In this document: piece after piece, positions 36,305 to 45,372 of the stretch
Layout of the letters: each line of letters begins with the position of its first letter
Numbering within the stretch: the first letter of the stretch is position 1
Source: CAZFDT01 sp964518335
GTDB lineage: Bacteria > Planctomycetota > Phycisphaerae > Phycisphaerales > Phycisphaeraceae
Assembly: GCA_964518335.1 (NCBI GenBank)
Contig: CAZFDT010000013.1
Span: forward strand, 21,366 to 85,365
Length of the DNA stretch: 64,000 nt
Direction of reading: 5' to 3'
Made by a program: the position numbers and the translations under genes
The notes under the pieces: generated by a model
What the model saw: only the letters and a program-made list of their open reading frames with translations
Database searches by the model: none
Told to the model about the DNA's origin: nothing

Positions 36305-38779
36305 ATGCCCAAGTCGATCATGATTGTGCCCGAGCAGGCCCGTTCCAAGTCGTACATCGAGTTCGCGCCGATTCCCGTCAACCAGTACCACAAGAACGTC
36401 GCCGACGAGCTGGCGGCCGGGGCAATCAGCAAGGATGACCTGCGACGAATCCAGTTCGACATGATGGTCATCCGCGCCTTCGAGACGATGCTCGACAACG
36501 TCAAGCGCCAGGGCCATTACCGTGGCATCGAATACAACCACCGTGGGCCGGCCCACCTGTCCATCGGTCAGGAAGCCACTGCCGTGGGCGAATGCTTCCT
36601 GCTGAATGTCGATGACCATATCTACGGATCACACCGCTCGCATGGCGAGATCCTTGCCAAGGGACTTTCGGCCATCGTCAAGCTTAACGACGATGCGCTC
36701 ATGACAATCATGCGCGACTACTTCGGCGGCGACTGCCTCCGTGTCGTCGAGCGCGATCGGCACGACAACGTCAAAGACCTGGCGATCGACTTCCTCGTGT
36801 ATGGTGCGCTGGCCGAGATTTTCGGCCGCGAGCCCGGGCTCAACAAGGGCCTGGGCGGCTCGATGCACGCCTTTTTCCCGCCCTTCGGCGTCATGCCCAA
36901 CAACGCCATCGTCGGAGGCAGCGGCGACATCGCCGTCGGCGCATCGCTTTTCAAGCACGTCAACAAAGCGCCCGGCATCGTCATCGCCAACATCGGCGAC
37001 GCCTCCGCGGGCTGCGGCCCGGTGTGGGAGGGTCTGTGCTTCGCCACCATGGACCAATTCAAGAGTTTGTGGGACGAGGCCCATCGAGGCGGCCTGCCCC
37101 TGATCGTGAACTTCATCAACAACTTCTACGGCATGGGCGGCCAACCCGTCGGCGAAACCATGGGCTTTGGCGTCCTGGCACGCCTCGGCGCCGGGCTGAC
37201 GCCCGATCAGATGCATGCCGAGCGCGTCGATGGTTACAACCCACTGGCCATGATCGACGCTATCCGCCGCAAGAAGCAGCTCATCGCTCAGGGCGACGGC
37301 CCGATCCTGCTCGACACCGTCACCTATCGGTTCACCGGCCATTCGCCCTCGGACGCGTCGAGCTACCGCGAGAAGAGCGAGATCGAGGCCTGGCAGCGAT
37401 TCGACCCGCTGACCACGTTCGCCAACCATCTGATCGACGCCGACGTGCTCAAGCAGAGCGATCTCGACGCCATGCAGGCGCGGATCGACGATGTGATGCT
37501 GCGTGCGTATCAGAAGGCGATCGATCTCGAGCTTTCGCCTCGCGCCGACCTGCGCGCGAAGGGCAATCTGCTGGAGCGCGTGATGTTCAGCAACCAGCGC
37601 GTGGAGAAGCTCGATGATCGCAAGCCCGAGGTGCTGATGAAACCGCAGGACAATCCCCGCGTGCAGCAGCTCGCCAAACGCAGCCGCTTCGGGCTCGACG
37701 AGAACGGCAAGGCCCTGTCGAAGCAGAAGTGCGTGGCCGTGCGCGATGCGTTGTTCGAAGCCATCTACGACATGTTCAATACCGATCCGACGCTGATTGC
37801 CTATGGCGAGGAGAACCGCGACTGGGGCGGAGCCTTTGCCGTGTATCGCGGGCTCACTGAAGCGTTGCCGTATCATCGTTTGTTCAACTCGCCGATCAGC
37901 GAGGCGGCGATCGCGGGCACGGCCGTGGGCTACGCACTGGAGGGTGGGCGGGCCCTGGTCGAGTTGATGTACTGCGATTTCATGGGCCGGGCCGGCGACG
38001 AGATCTTCAACCAGCTCGCCAAGTGGCAGTCCATGAGCGGTGGACTCCTGCGCATGCCCGTGGTCATGCGCGTCAGTGTCGGCAGCAAGTACGGCGCTCA
38101 GCACAGCCAGGACTGGACCGCGCTGACCGCCCACATCCCCGGCCTCAAGGTCGCCTTCCCCGCCACGCCCTACGACGCCAAGGGACTCATGTACGCCGCA
38201 CTCCTGGGCACCGACCCTGTCATCTTCTTTGAATCGCAACGCCTCTACGACCAGCCCGAACTGTTCCGCCCCGGCGGCGTGCCTCAAGATCGATACGAAA
38301 TCCCCTTCGGCGAACCGGACATCAAAAAGCCCGGAAAAGACCTGACGATCCTCAGCATCGGCGCCACGCTCTACCGCGCGATCGATGCCGCCAAAGAGCT
38401 CGAAGCCAAGCATGGCCTGTCGTGTGAAATCATCGACGCCCGCAGCATCGTGCCGTTCAACTATGCCCTCGTGATCGAAAGCGTCAAGAAAACCCGCAAG
38501 ATCCTGCTCACCAGCGACGCCTGCGAACGTGGCAGCGTCCTGCAGACGATGGCGGCCAAGATCACCCAGCTCGCATTCGATGAACTCGACGCGCCCCCCG
38601 TCGTCGTTGGCGCCCGCAACTGGATCACGCCTGCCGACGAGGTCGAGGACGCCTTCTTCCCCTTCCCGGCGGACATGCTCGACGCAGTCCACGAGCACAT
38701 CCTGCCGCTGAAGGGTTACACCGTCCAACGCCCCTGCGACACTGCCGAACTGCTCCGTCGCAGCCGCGAAGGCGTCTAG
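36305..38779 (+). CDS. 2-oxoacid dehydrogenase E1, fused alpha and beta subunits
   Basis: 824 residues. The alpha half (about 40-420) carries the TPP-binding stretch GDASAGCGPVWEG with FINNFYGMGGQ, a variant of GDG-x25-NN. The beta half (about 480-824) begins with YGEENRDWGGAFAVYRGL and includes VELMYCDFMGRAGDEIFNQ. Branched-chain or acetoin-type E1 enzymes usually have separate subunits; here they are fused. GGAGG at 36292-36296 precedes the ATG. Together with E2 and E3 across the divergent promoter it forms a complete 2-oxoacid dehydrogenase, substrate unassigned. Confidence 0.9.
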   Translation: MPKSIMIVPEQARSKSYIEFAPIPVNQYHKNVADELAAGAISKDDLRRIQFDMMVIRAFETMLDNVKRQGHYRGIEYNHRGPAHLSIGQEATAVGECFLLNVDDHIYGSHRSHGEILAKGLSAIVKLNDDALMTIMRDYFGGDCLRVVERDRHDNVKDLAIDFLVYGALAEIFGREPGLNKGLGGSMHAFFPPFGVMPNNAIVGGSGDIAVGASLFKHVNKAPGIVIANIGDASAGCGPVWEGLCFATMDQFKSLWDEAHRGGLPLIVNFINNFYGMGGQPVGETMGFGVLARLGAGLTPDQMHAERVDGYNPLAMIDAIRRKKQLIAQGDGPILLDTVTYRFTGHSPSDASSYREKSEIEAWQRFDPLTTFANHLIDADVLKQSDLDAMQARIDDVMLRAYQKAIDLELSPRADLRAKGNLLERVMFSNQRVEKLDDRKPEVLMKPQDNPRVQQLAKRSRFGLDENGKALSKQKCVAVRDALFEAIYDMFNTDPTLIAYGEENRDWGGAFAVYRGLTEALPYHRLFNSPISEAAIAGTAVGYALEGGRALVELMYCDFMGRAGDEIFNQLAKWQSMSGGLLRMPVVMRVSVGSKYGAQHSQDWTALTAHIPGLKVAFPATPYDAKGLMYAALLGTDPVIFFESQRLYDQPELFRPGGVPQDRYEIPFGEPDIKKPGKDLTILSIGATLYRAIDAAKELEAKHGLSCEIIDARSIVPFNYALVIESVKKTRKILLTSDACERGSVLQTMAAKITQLAFDELDAPPVVVGARNWITPADEVEDAFFPFPADMLDAVHEHILPLKGYTVQRPCDTAELLRRSREGV

Positions 38780-38797
38780 CCCGGACCAAACGCCTGC

Positions 38798-38803
38798 TAT
38801 AGT
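38798..38803 (+). promoter_or_regulatory. Extended -10 of tRNA-Pro
   Basis: TGC-TATAGT at 38795-38803, 28 bases before the tRNA. No clear -35 hexamer is visible. Confidence 0.5.
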
Positions 38804-38831
38804 GTTACCCGGCGGCCTACCGCCTCCGGCA

Positions 38832-38905
38832 CGGGGTGTAGCTCAGCTTGGTAGAGCGCGTGCTTTGGGTGCACGAAGTCGTCGGTTCGAATCCGGCCAC
38901 CCCGA
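38832..38905 (+). tRNA. tRNA-Pro (anticodon TGG)
   Basis: 74 nt. Acceptor arm CGGGGTG pairs with CACCCCG, discriminator A at 38905. D arm with GCTC...GAGC, anticodon stem CGTGC/GCACG with loop TTTGGGT, anticodon TGG at 38866-38868, T arm with GGTTCGAATCC. CCA is not encoded. Confidence 0.97.
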
Positions 38906-38940
38906 TTCGATGTCAGCATGGGCGTGCGGTTGGCGCCGGG

Positions 38941-41900
38941 TCAGGGGACGGCGAGGCGGGCGATGCGGCCGGTGATATCGACGAAGTACATGTAGCCGTC
39001 GGGACCCATGGTCATTTCGACGACGACGCCGACACTGGAGGCGACGCGGGTGACGCTCTGGACGGAGCCGTCGGCGTTGAAGCGGATGGCATCGACGGCG
39101 GGGACGCCGTAGTCGCTGACGAACAAGGTGCCGGCAAGCGATGCGCTGTAGATGGCGCCGGTGTAGAAGTCGCCGGCGACGATGGCGACGCCGCCGCTGG
39201 TGTGGCTGCGTGCCCACACGGGCGCGGTGACGGCGATGCCGGAGTTGTAGAAGGCTTGTGCGGCGGCGAGGTCGCGATAGCCGGGGGTGCGCACGCTTGT
39301 GCCGTTGCCGCCTTCGTACCAGGGCCAGCCGTAGTTGCCGCCGGGCACAAGTTGGTTGAGTTCCTCCCATGTGTTCCAGCCCACGTCACCGACGTAGGCG
39401 CGGCCGCTGAGTGGATCGACCGTCAGACGGAATGGGTTGCGGAAGCCCAGGGCATAGACTTTGGAGCGGTTGCTGCCGGGATCGCCGTCAAAGAACGGGT
39501 TGTCGCTGAGGCCCTGGCCGGTGATGGGGTCGATGCGCAGGACTTTGCCGTTGAGGCTGTTGACGTCCTGGACGCGTGCGGTCTTGGGGTCCACTGCGCC
39601 ATAGGATGTGCCGTCCCCGCTGGTCACCAGCAGCGATCCATCGGGGAGGAAGGCCAGAGCGCCGATGGTGTGCGACTCGCTGTCGATGGGGATCGAGTCG
39701 CGGACATAAGTTCCGTCGGGGTTTAGGCCACCATAGACGTTGCTGATGCTCTGTGAACTGGTGGGCGCGCCGAAGTGCTCCCACGTGCTGTTGGTGCCGA
39801 GGATAACGACCGCGCTGCCGGCGACGGCGGTGCGGTAATCGTTGGCGGCGTCGGCGGTGACGCGCATGAGTCGCGAGCCCCGTGCGCCGGCGCCGTCGGG
39901 TCCGCCGAAGCCGGTGCGGCCGATGGTCTCGGGCGGATCGTAGGTGTAAAGCAGATAGACGTAAGGCGTAGCAGGAAAGTTAGGATGCACCGCCAGGCCC
40001 AGCAGTCCGCGGTCGCGCACATCGTTGACTTCGCCGCGGATGTCGATGAAGGGCGTGGCGATGAGGGCGCCGTTTTGAGCCACGCGGACAATGCCGTTCT
40101 TCTGGGCGATGAAGGTCAGGCCATTGGGTGTGAAGCTCAGGGCGGTGGGCTGGGTGAGCCCGCTATAGACGGTGACGGGGTTGAGCAGCGCCGGCCCGTC
40201 GATCTGTCCGGTGTAGCCGGTGCTGTAGAGCTGGCTCGTGGGGACGATCTGCTGCACTTGGCTGGGGCTGACCCAGCGGAGCTGCGCGACCGCCGAGCCG
40301 GTGTTTTCGTAATAATCGATGCGGATATCGACGCGCTGGCCGGCGATCATACCGATGACGCCGCTGTGGTTGGTGGCCGAGTGGTCGTTCCACTGGTCGA
40401 TGATGAGTTGGCCATTGACCCAGAGCCGAATGCCGTCGTCGCTGGTGGTGGTGAACGTGAAAAGTTCACTGTAGCGGGCCTCGATCTGGCCGGTCCAGCG
40501 GACGCTGAAGGTGTCGGCGGCGATGCCGGTGACGGGCGCGGCGGTGGCCCAGTTGAAGTTGATGCTCGGATCGACGCGAGTGACCTGCGTGCCGGTGAAG
40601 TTGATGTTGTCGTGATAGACACCCTTGAGGCCATCGCCCGTGCCGATGGGTGCGGGTCCGTCGTCGTCGATGATGGTGATCGTGGCGGTGCGAGGCTGAG
40701 ACAGGTCGGCGCCACCGGTGACGCGGTTGAGCGACACGCCAAAGGTCTCGTTGCCCTCGGCGAGAGCGTCGTTGAGGATGGGGATCGTAAACGTGGCGCG
40801 GGTGACGCCGGGCCCGAGCGTGACCGTGCCCTCGGTGTACTGGTAGTCCTGGCCGACGGTGGCGCTGCCTTCGACGGTGCTGTAGTCGATGCTCACCGTG
40901 CCGTCGCTGCCGCCGGTGCGGACCACGGCGATGGTGATCGACCCGGCCGTCTCATCGACGACGTACGTACTGCTCTCCAGCGCCAGCGTGCCGGCATTGA
41001 CGGATGTCGGCGGCGGAGGCAGTGTGCCGTCGATCGCCTGCTTCATCACGGCGAACCACCGATCGGCCATGAAGGCCTCGCCGGCGGCGTTGGGGTGTTG
41101 GCCGTCGGTCGTGTACACCGAGGTGTCGAATCCTGCGTACAGGTCCACTGCAACGACGCGCGACGCGGCGGCGTCCATCGTCACGACCAGGTCGTCGATC
41201 AGGGCGTTGAGCGCGGCGATGTTGGCGTTGTGAATGCCGCCGTCCCATGCCGACGGGGCGAGCTTGCCGACAAGGACCGTGACGCCGGGGTTGTCGGCGC
41301 GAAGCACGGCGATGATCTGGGCCAGATCGTCGCGCACGTTTTGTGGCGATTGGCCCTGGAAAATGTCGTTGTGGCCCACGTAGAGCAGGGCGATGTCTGG
41401 CGTGAGCTGGTCGCCGTCGGCCGACAGGCCCGCCAACCGCGTGGCCAGCGCGGGCACGCCCGATCGACCGTTGAGCACTTCGTCGGCGCGCCAGCCGGCG
41501 TAGCCCTCGTGGTCGCGATCGTAATCAAGATTGGGCGGCGCCACGCCCGCGCTGAGGTTCTTCGTACCGACAAAGTTGATAGCGTACCCCGCCTGGCTCA
41601 ATGCGGCGCCGAGGGGACGACGGAAGCTGTTGCGGTCGGCCGCGCCTTCAACCGTGGACGATCCGATCACGACCACGCGCGTGCCGCCGGGCACGCCGTC
41701 GTTGTCCCTGATGGCGACCGTGGTCGTCGCCTGCGCCCCGAGCGTGGCCCCGCCGGTGGGGTTGGTGAGCGCCACGCGGAAAGTCTCCTCACCTTCGAGA
41801 GTCGGATCGTTGAGAATGGGGATGGTGATCGTCAGCCGCGTGATGCCTGCGGCGAAGGTGAGCGAACCGCTGTTGGCGGTGTAATCCTGGCCCGCCGTGG

Positions 41901-43572
41901 CGGTGAGGTTGGTCGTGGCGTAGTTGACGCTGACCGAGCCGCTGCTGCCGCCGGTACGGACCACTGCAACGGCTACTGTTCCGTCATGCTCGTTGACGGT
42001 ATAGCTGCCGGCCTCAAACGCAAGCGTGCCTGCGGATGCGGAAGCGACGACGTTGACGTAAATCGTCGCCGTGTCCGCCCCGCCGCGGCCGTCGCCCACG
42101 CGATAGATAAACGGGTGCATGCCCGTGATGCTCGACGGCGTGAAGCGGATCTTGCCGTCCTCGATGACGGCCGTGCCCGCACCGGGGGGCGTGGGAATGG
42201 CGATGACAGCGAGCGGGTCGCCGTCGGCGTCGGTGTCGTTGAGTGTCGGATCGATGAGGATGCTCTGGCCCACTGCAACGGTGTAGCCGGTGTCGTCGTA
42301 GGCGTAGGGCGCGGTGTTGGGCCCGGTGGATGCGATGACGGTGATGGCGGCGGTGGCGGTAGCTATGCCTCCCCTTCCGTCGCTGATCTGGTAGCCGATG
42401 TTCACCGCGCCGGTGAACGTGCTGGTGGGTGTGAAGCGGATCTGGTTGTTCTCGATCGCGGCGACGCCGGCGTTGGCCGGGGGCGGACTGGTGATCGCTG
42501 CAAGCGTGAGTACGTCGCCGTCGGGATCGCTGTCGTTGGCCAGCACGTTGATAAGCACGCTGGTGTTTTGCGTGGTCGTGACGGTGTCGTTGACGGCAAC
42601 GGGCGACTGATTGGTCGGTGGCGTGGTGGCGGAGACGACGTTGACGTAGATCGTCGCCGTATCCGTGCCGCCGCGGCCATCGCTGACGCGATAGATGAAC
42701 GGGTGCATCCCGGTGACCGTCGAAGGCGTGAAGCGGATCTTGCCGTTCTCGATCACCGCCGTCCCCGCGCCGGGCGGAGTCGGGATGGCGCTGACGAACA
42801 GCGGATCGCCGTCGGCGTCAGTGTCGTTGAGTGTCGGATCGATGAGGATGCTCTGGCCCACTGCAACGCTATATCCGGTGTCATCGCTGGCGTAAGGCGC
42901 GGTGTTGGGTCCGGTCGGCGCGGCGGCGACCGAGACGCTGACTGTGGCGGTGGCCGTGCCACCCCGTCCGTCGCTGATCTGGTACCCGAACGTCACGTCG
43001 CCGGTGAATCCGGTCGCCGGGACGTAACGGACGCGGTTGCTCTCGATCGTCGCCGTGCCACTGGCAGGCGCGGGTGTGATGGCGGCAATGGTGATCGGGT
43101 CGCCGTCGGGGTCGCTGTCGTTGCTCAGCACGTCGATGAGCACGCTGGCGTTCTGCGTGGTCGAGGCCGTGTCGTTCACTGCAACAGGCACGCGATTGGC
43201 GGGCGGCTCGAGGTCGCTCGCGACGACATTGACGTGGATGGTGGCGCTGTCGAACCCGCCCTTACCGTCGGTCACCTGGTAGATGAACGGCGTGTTGCCG
43301 AGGATGCTTGACGCGGTGAATCGCACCTTGCCGTTCTCGACCACGGCCGTGCCCGACCCCGGCGGCAGAAGGATGGCGCTGACCGACAGGGCGTCGCCAT
43401 CGACGTCGGTGTCGTTGAGCGTCGGATCGATGAGCACGCTCGTGCCGGCGACAGCGGTGGTGAAATAGTCATTGGCGTAGGGCGCGGCGTTGAACAGCAG
43501 GCGCGGCTCCAGCGGCTCAAGCGACGGCAGCGCGGATGCACGTTCACCCTGGATCGATTCGACCATCGACAT
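38941..43572 (-). CDS. Giant LEPR surface protein: Big/cadherin-like, Calx-beta, SGNH, PA14 and sugar dehydrogenase domains
   Basis: 1543 residues. N-terminal LEPLEPRLLF is the planctomycetal LEPR signal. Then come about five cadherin/Big-like repeats alternating two types (residues about 28-540; repeated DGDPL and NDTDADGDP blocks), a Calx-beta domain (about 545-650), an SGNH hydrolase (about 655-845, VVVIGSSTVEGA, VGHNDIF, DGQHPNAAG), a second Calx-beta, a PA14 carbohydrate-binding domain (about 965-1105) and a glucose/sorbosone dehydrogenase-type propeller (about 1115-1543, GLLGLAVHPNF, GLGFRNPFR-like ALGFRNPFR). GGAGG is 7 bases before the ATG. Probably exported and involved in polysaccharide processing; the combined activity is inferred. 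Confidence 0.88.
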   Translation of the reverse strand: MSMVESIQGERASALPSLEPLEPRLLFNAAPYANDYFTTAVAGTSVLIDPTLNDTDVDGDALSVSAILLPPGSGTAVVENGKVRFTASSILGNTPFIYQVTDGKGGFDSATIHVNVVASDLEPPANRVPVAVNDTASTTQNASVLIDVLSNDSDPDGDPITIAAITPAPASGTATIESNRVRYVPATGFTGDVTFGYQISDGRGGTATATVSVSVAAAPTGPNTAPYASDDTGYSVAVGQSILIDPTLNDTDADGDPLFVSAIPTPPGAGTAVIENGKIRFTPSTVTGMHPFIYRVSDGRGGTDTATIYVNVVSATTPPTNQSPVAVNDTVTTTQNTSVLINVLANDSDPDGDVLTLAAITSPPPANAGVAAIENNQIRFTPTSTFTGAVNIGYQISDGRGGIATATAAITVIASTGPNTAPYAYDDTGYTVAVGQSILIDPTLNDTDADGDPLAVIAIPTPPGAGTAVIEDGKIRFTPSSITGMHPFIYRVGDGRGGADTATIYVNVVASASAGTLAFEAGSYTVNEHDGTVAVAVVRTGGSSGSVSVNYATTNLTATAGQDYTANSGSLTFAAGITRLTITIPILNDPTLEGEETFRVALTNPTGGATLGAQATTTVAIRDNDGVPGGTRVVVIGSSTVEGAADRNSFRRPLGAALSQAGYAINFVGTKNLSAGVAPPNLDYDRDHEGYAGWRADEVLNGRSGVPALATRLAGLSADGDQLTPDIALLYVGHNDIFQGQSPQNVRDDLAQIIAVLRADNPGVTVLVGKLAPSAWDGGIHNANIAALNALIDDLVVTMDAAASRVVAVDLYAGFDTSVYTTDGQHPNAAGEAFMADRWFAVMKQAIDGTLPPPPTSVNAGTLALESSTYVVDETAGSITIAVVRTGGSDGTVSIDYSTVEGSATVGQDYQYTEGTVTLGPGVTRATFTIPILNDALAEGNETFGVSLNRVTGGADLSQPRTATITIIDDDGPAPIGTGDGLKGVYHDNINFTGTQVTRVDPSINFNWATAAPVTGIAADTFSVRWTGQIEARYSELFTFTTTSDDGIRLWVNGQLIIDQWNDHSATNHSGVIGMIAGQRVDIRIDYYENTGSAVAQLRWVSPSQVQQIVPTSQLYSTGYTGQIDGPALLNPVTVYSGLTQPTALSFTPNGLTFIAQKNGIVRVAQNGALIATPFIDIRGEVNDVRDRGLLGLAVHPNFPATPYVYLLYTYDPPETIGRTGFGGPDGAGARGSRLMRVTADAANDYRTAVAGSAVVILGTNSTWEHFGAPTSSQSISNVYGGLNPDGTYVRDSIPIDSESHTIGALAFLPDGSLLVTSGDGTSYGAVDPKTARVQDVNSLNGKVLRIDPITGQGLSDNPFFDGDPGSNRSKVYALGFRNPFRLTVDPLSGRAYVGDVGWNTWEELNQLVPGGNYGWPWYEGGNGTSVRTPGYRDLAAAQAFYNSGIAVTAPVWARSHTSGGVAIVAGDFYTGAIYSASLAGTLFVSDYGVPAVDAIRFNADGSVQSVTRVASSVGVVVEMTMGPDGYMYFVDITGRIARLAVP

Positions 43573-43814
43573 GACCCCACCTCCGCTGGCTCACCGCCTG
43601 GTTGTGTCGCGCGCAACCTCGCCCACCGCGCGGCTGGCCGGACATGCGGCGATGCTAATGTGGCCATCTCGCCGCGCCAATGCGGTTCCGGCTGATTTTC
43701 GCGGCATTCTCACTCTCATTCGGCAGACAGGGGCGACTGGGTAAAACAGGTAAACCCGTGCCGGCCCCCGTGCTCGCTTGCGGCCGCCCGACGGTTCGCT
43801 AACGTGACCCCGTC

Positions 43815-45371
43815 ATGCCCAGCACCGCAAACGCCAATCGCCCCAACATTCTGCTCATTACCAGCGACCAGCAGCATTTCGATACGCTTGGTTTCGCCAA
43901 TCCGCACATTCGCACGCCGGCCCTCGATCGTCTGGCTCGCGAGGGCACTCACTTCACGCGGGCCTACTGCAACAACCCCACGTGCACGCCGTCCCGCGCA
44001 TCAATCATCACCGGCATGTATCCCTCGACTCACGGCGCATGGAGCCTGGGGACCAAGCTGCCCGAGGACGTGCCCACCGTCGGGCATCGCTTTGTCGACG
44101 CCGGCTATTCCACCGCCCTCATCGGCAAGGCCCACTTCCAGCCGCTCCGATCCGACCCCAACGGACCCGGAGGCGAATCCATCGAGTGCCAACCCATCCT
44201 CCGCGACCTCGACTTCTGGCGCCGCTTCAACGACACGCACACGCCGTGGTACGGCTTCCAGCACTGCGAGTTGGCCCGCAACCACGCCGACGAATCGCAC
44301 GTCGGCCAGCACTACGCCATCTGGATGGAGGAGAAGGGCCTCAAGAACTGGGTGGATTATTTCGCACAGCCCGACCCCGCGACCGGCAATGACCGCGCCG
44401 GCGGCCGCCGCGGCAAATGGGACCTGCCCGAGGCGTTCCATTACACCACGTGGACTGGCGAACGCACCATCGCTCAGCTTGATCGTGCCGCGAAGGAAGA
44501 CAAGCCGTTCTTCATCTGGTCGAGCTTCCACGATCCGCACCCGCCCTACCTCGTGCCCGAGCCTTGGGCCAGCATGTACAAGCCCCAGGACATGCCCATC
44601 GGTCACATCGAACCCGGCGAACTCGAGACCATGTGTCCCTACGTCCGCAAGACGCAGGAGGCACGGCCCGACTTCAGCGCGTTCCGCGATCCCGACGGCC
44701 ACGGCAACCACGGCCTGCACAGCCACCTGCACGACCCCCGGAAGTTGCAGGAGGACATGGCCACGTACTACGGCATGACGAGCTTCATGGATCACCACAT
44801 CGGCCGCATCCTCGACAGGCTCGACGCACTGGGCATCTCCGACCACACGCTGGTCGTGTTCACGACCGACCACGGTCACTTCCTGGGCCAGCACGGCCTG
44901 ATCGCCAAGTCGTTCATGTACGACGACTGCATCCGCGTGCCCTTCATCGCCCGCTGGCCAGGTCGCATCCCCGCCGGTAAGTCCACTGCAGCGCTCCAGT
45001 CGCTGGTCGATCTCGCCCCCACCTTCCTGGCTGCTTGTGGTCTGACCATTCCGGGGATCATGCAGGGCACGAATCAGTTCGACGTCTGGACCGGCCAAAC
45101 CGACAAGGCGATCGACCACGTCATTGTCGAGCATCGCCATCAGCCGACCAGGCTCACCATCCGTACCTACATCGACGATCGCTACAAGCTCACCGTCTAT
45201 CGCGGCCACGCGTGGGGCGAGTTGTTCGATCTGCGCGAGGATCCACACGAGCTTTGCAATCGCTGGGACGATTCCGCCTACTCCCGCATTCGCTGCAGGC
45301 TGCTGTTCGACCTGGCCCAAGCGGAGATGAAGCGAGAGCCCACACGAATGTCCCGAATCGCAGGAGCATGA
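43815..45371 (+). CDS. Sulfatase (formylglycine type)
   Basis: 518 residues. N-terminal RPNILLITSDQQHFDTLG supplies the metal-binding Asp, and the maturation motif C-x-P-S-R is Cys57-Thr-Pro-Ser-Arg. VFTTDHGHFLGQHG is the second metal-site block. Type I sulfatases remove sulfate esters from polysaccharides after the Cys is converted to formylglycine. No signal peptide is visible. The next gene (polysaccharide lyase-like) begins 1 base after its stop, and a second sulfatase follows, forming a sulfated-glycan degradation operon. Confidence 0.93.
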   Translation: MPSTANANRPNILLITSDQQHFDTLGFANPHIRTPALDRLAREGTHFTRAYCNNPTCTPSRASIITGMYPSTHGAWSLGTKLPEDVPTVGHRFVDAGYSTALIGKAHFQPLRSDPNGPGGESIECQPILRDLDFWRRFNDTHTPWYGFQHCELARNHADESHVGQHYAIWMEEKGLKNWVDYFAQPDPATGNDRAGGRRGKWDLPEAFHYTTWTGERTIAQLDRAAKEDKPFFIWSSFHDPHPPYLVPEPWASMYKPQDMPIGHIEPGELETMCPYVRKTQEARPDFSAFRDPDGHGNHGLHSHLHDPRKLQEDMATYYGMTSFMDHHIGRILDRLDALGISDHTLVVFTTDHGHFLGQHGLIAKSFMYDDCIRVPFIARWPGRIPAGKSTAALQSLVDLAPTFLAACGLTIPGIMQGTNQFDVWTGQTDKAIDHVIVEHRHQPTRLTIRTYIDDRYKLTVYRGHAWGELFDLREDPHELCNRWDDSAYSRIRCRLLFDLAQAEMKREPTRMSRIAGA

Positions 45372-45372
45372 C

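Noticed and set aside
39775..43311. A 1178-codon open frame antisense to the giant LEPR protein.
   Set aside because: Its composition is that of a reverse-complemented repetitive gene with no domain or start signal.
38941..43572. Splitting the giant LEPR protein into separate SGNH and dehydrogenase genes.
   Set aside because: The frame is uninterrupted, a single strong ribosome binding site exists at the start, and Calx-beta linkers join the domains.
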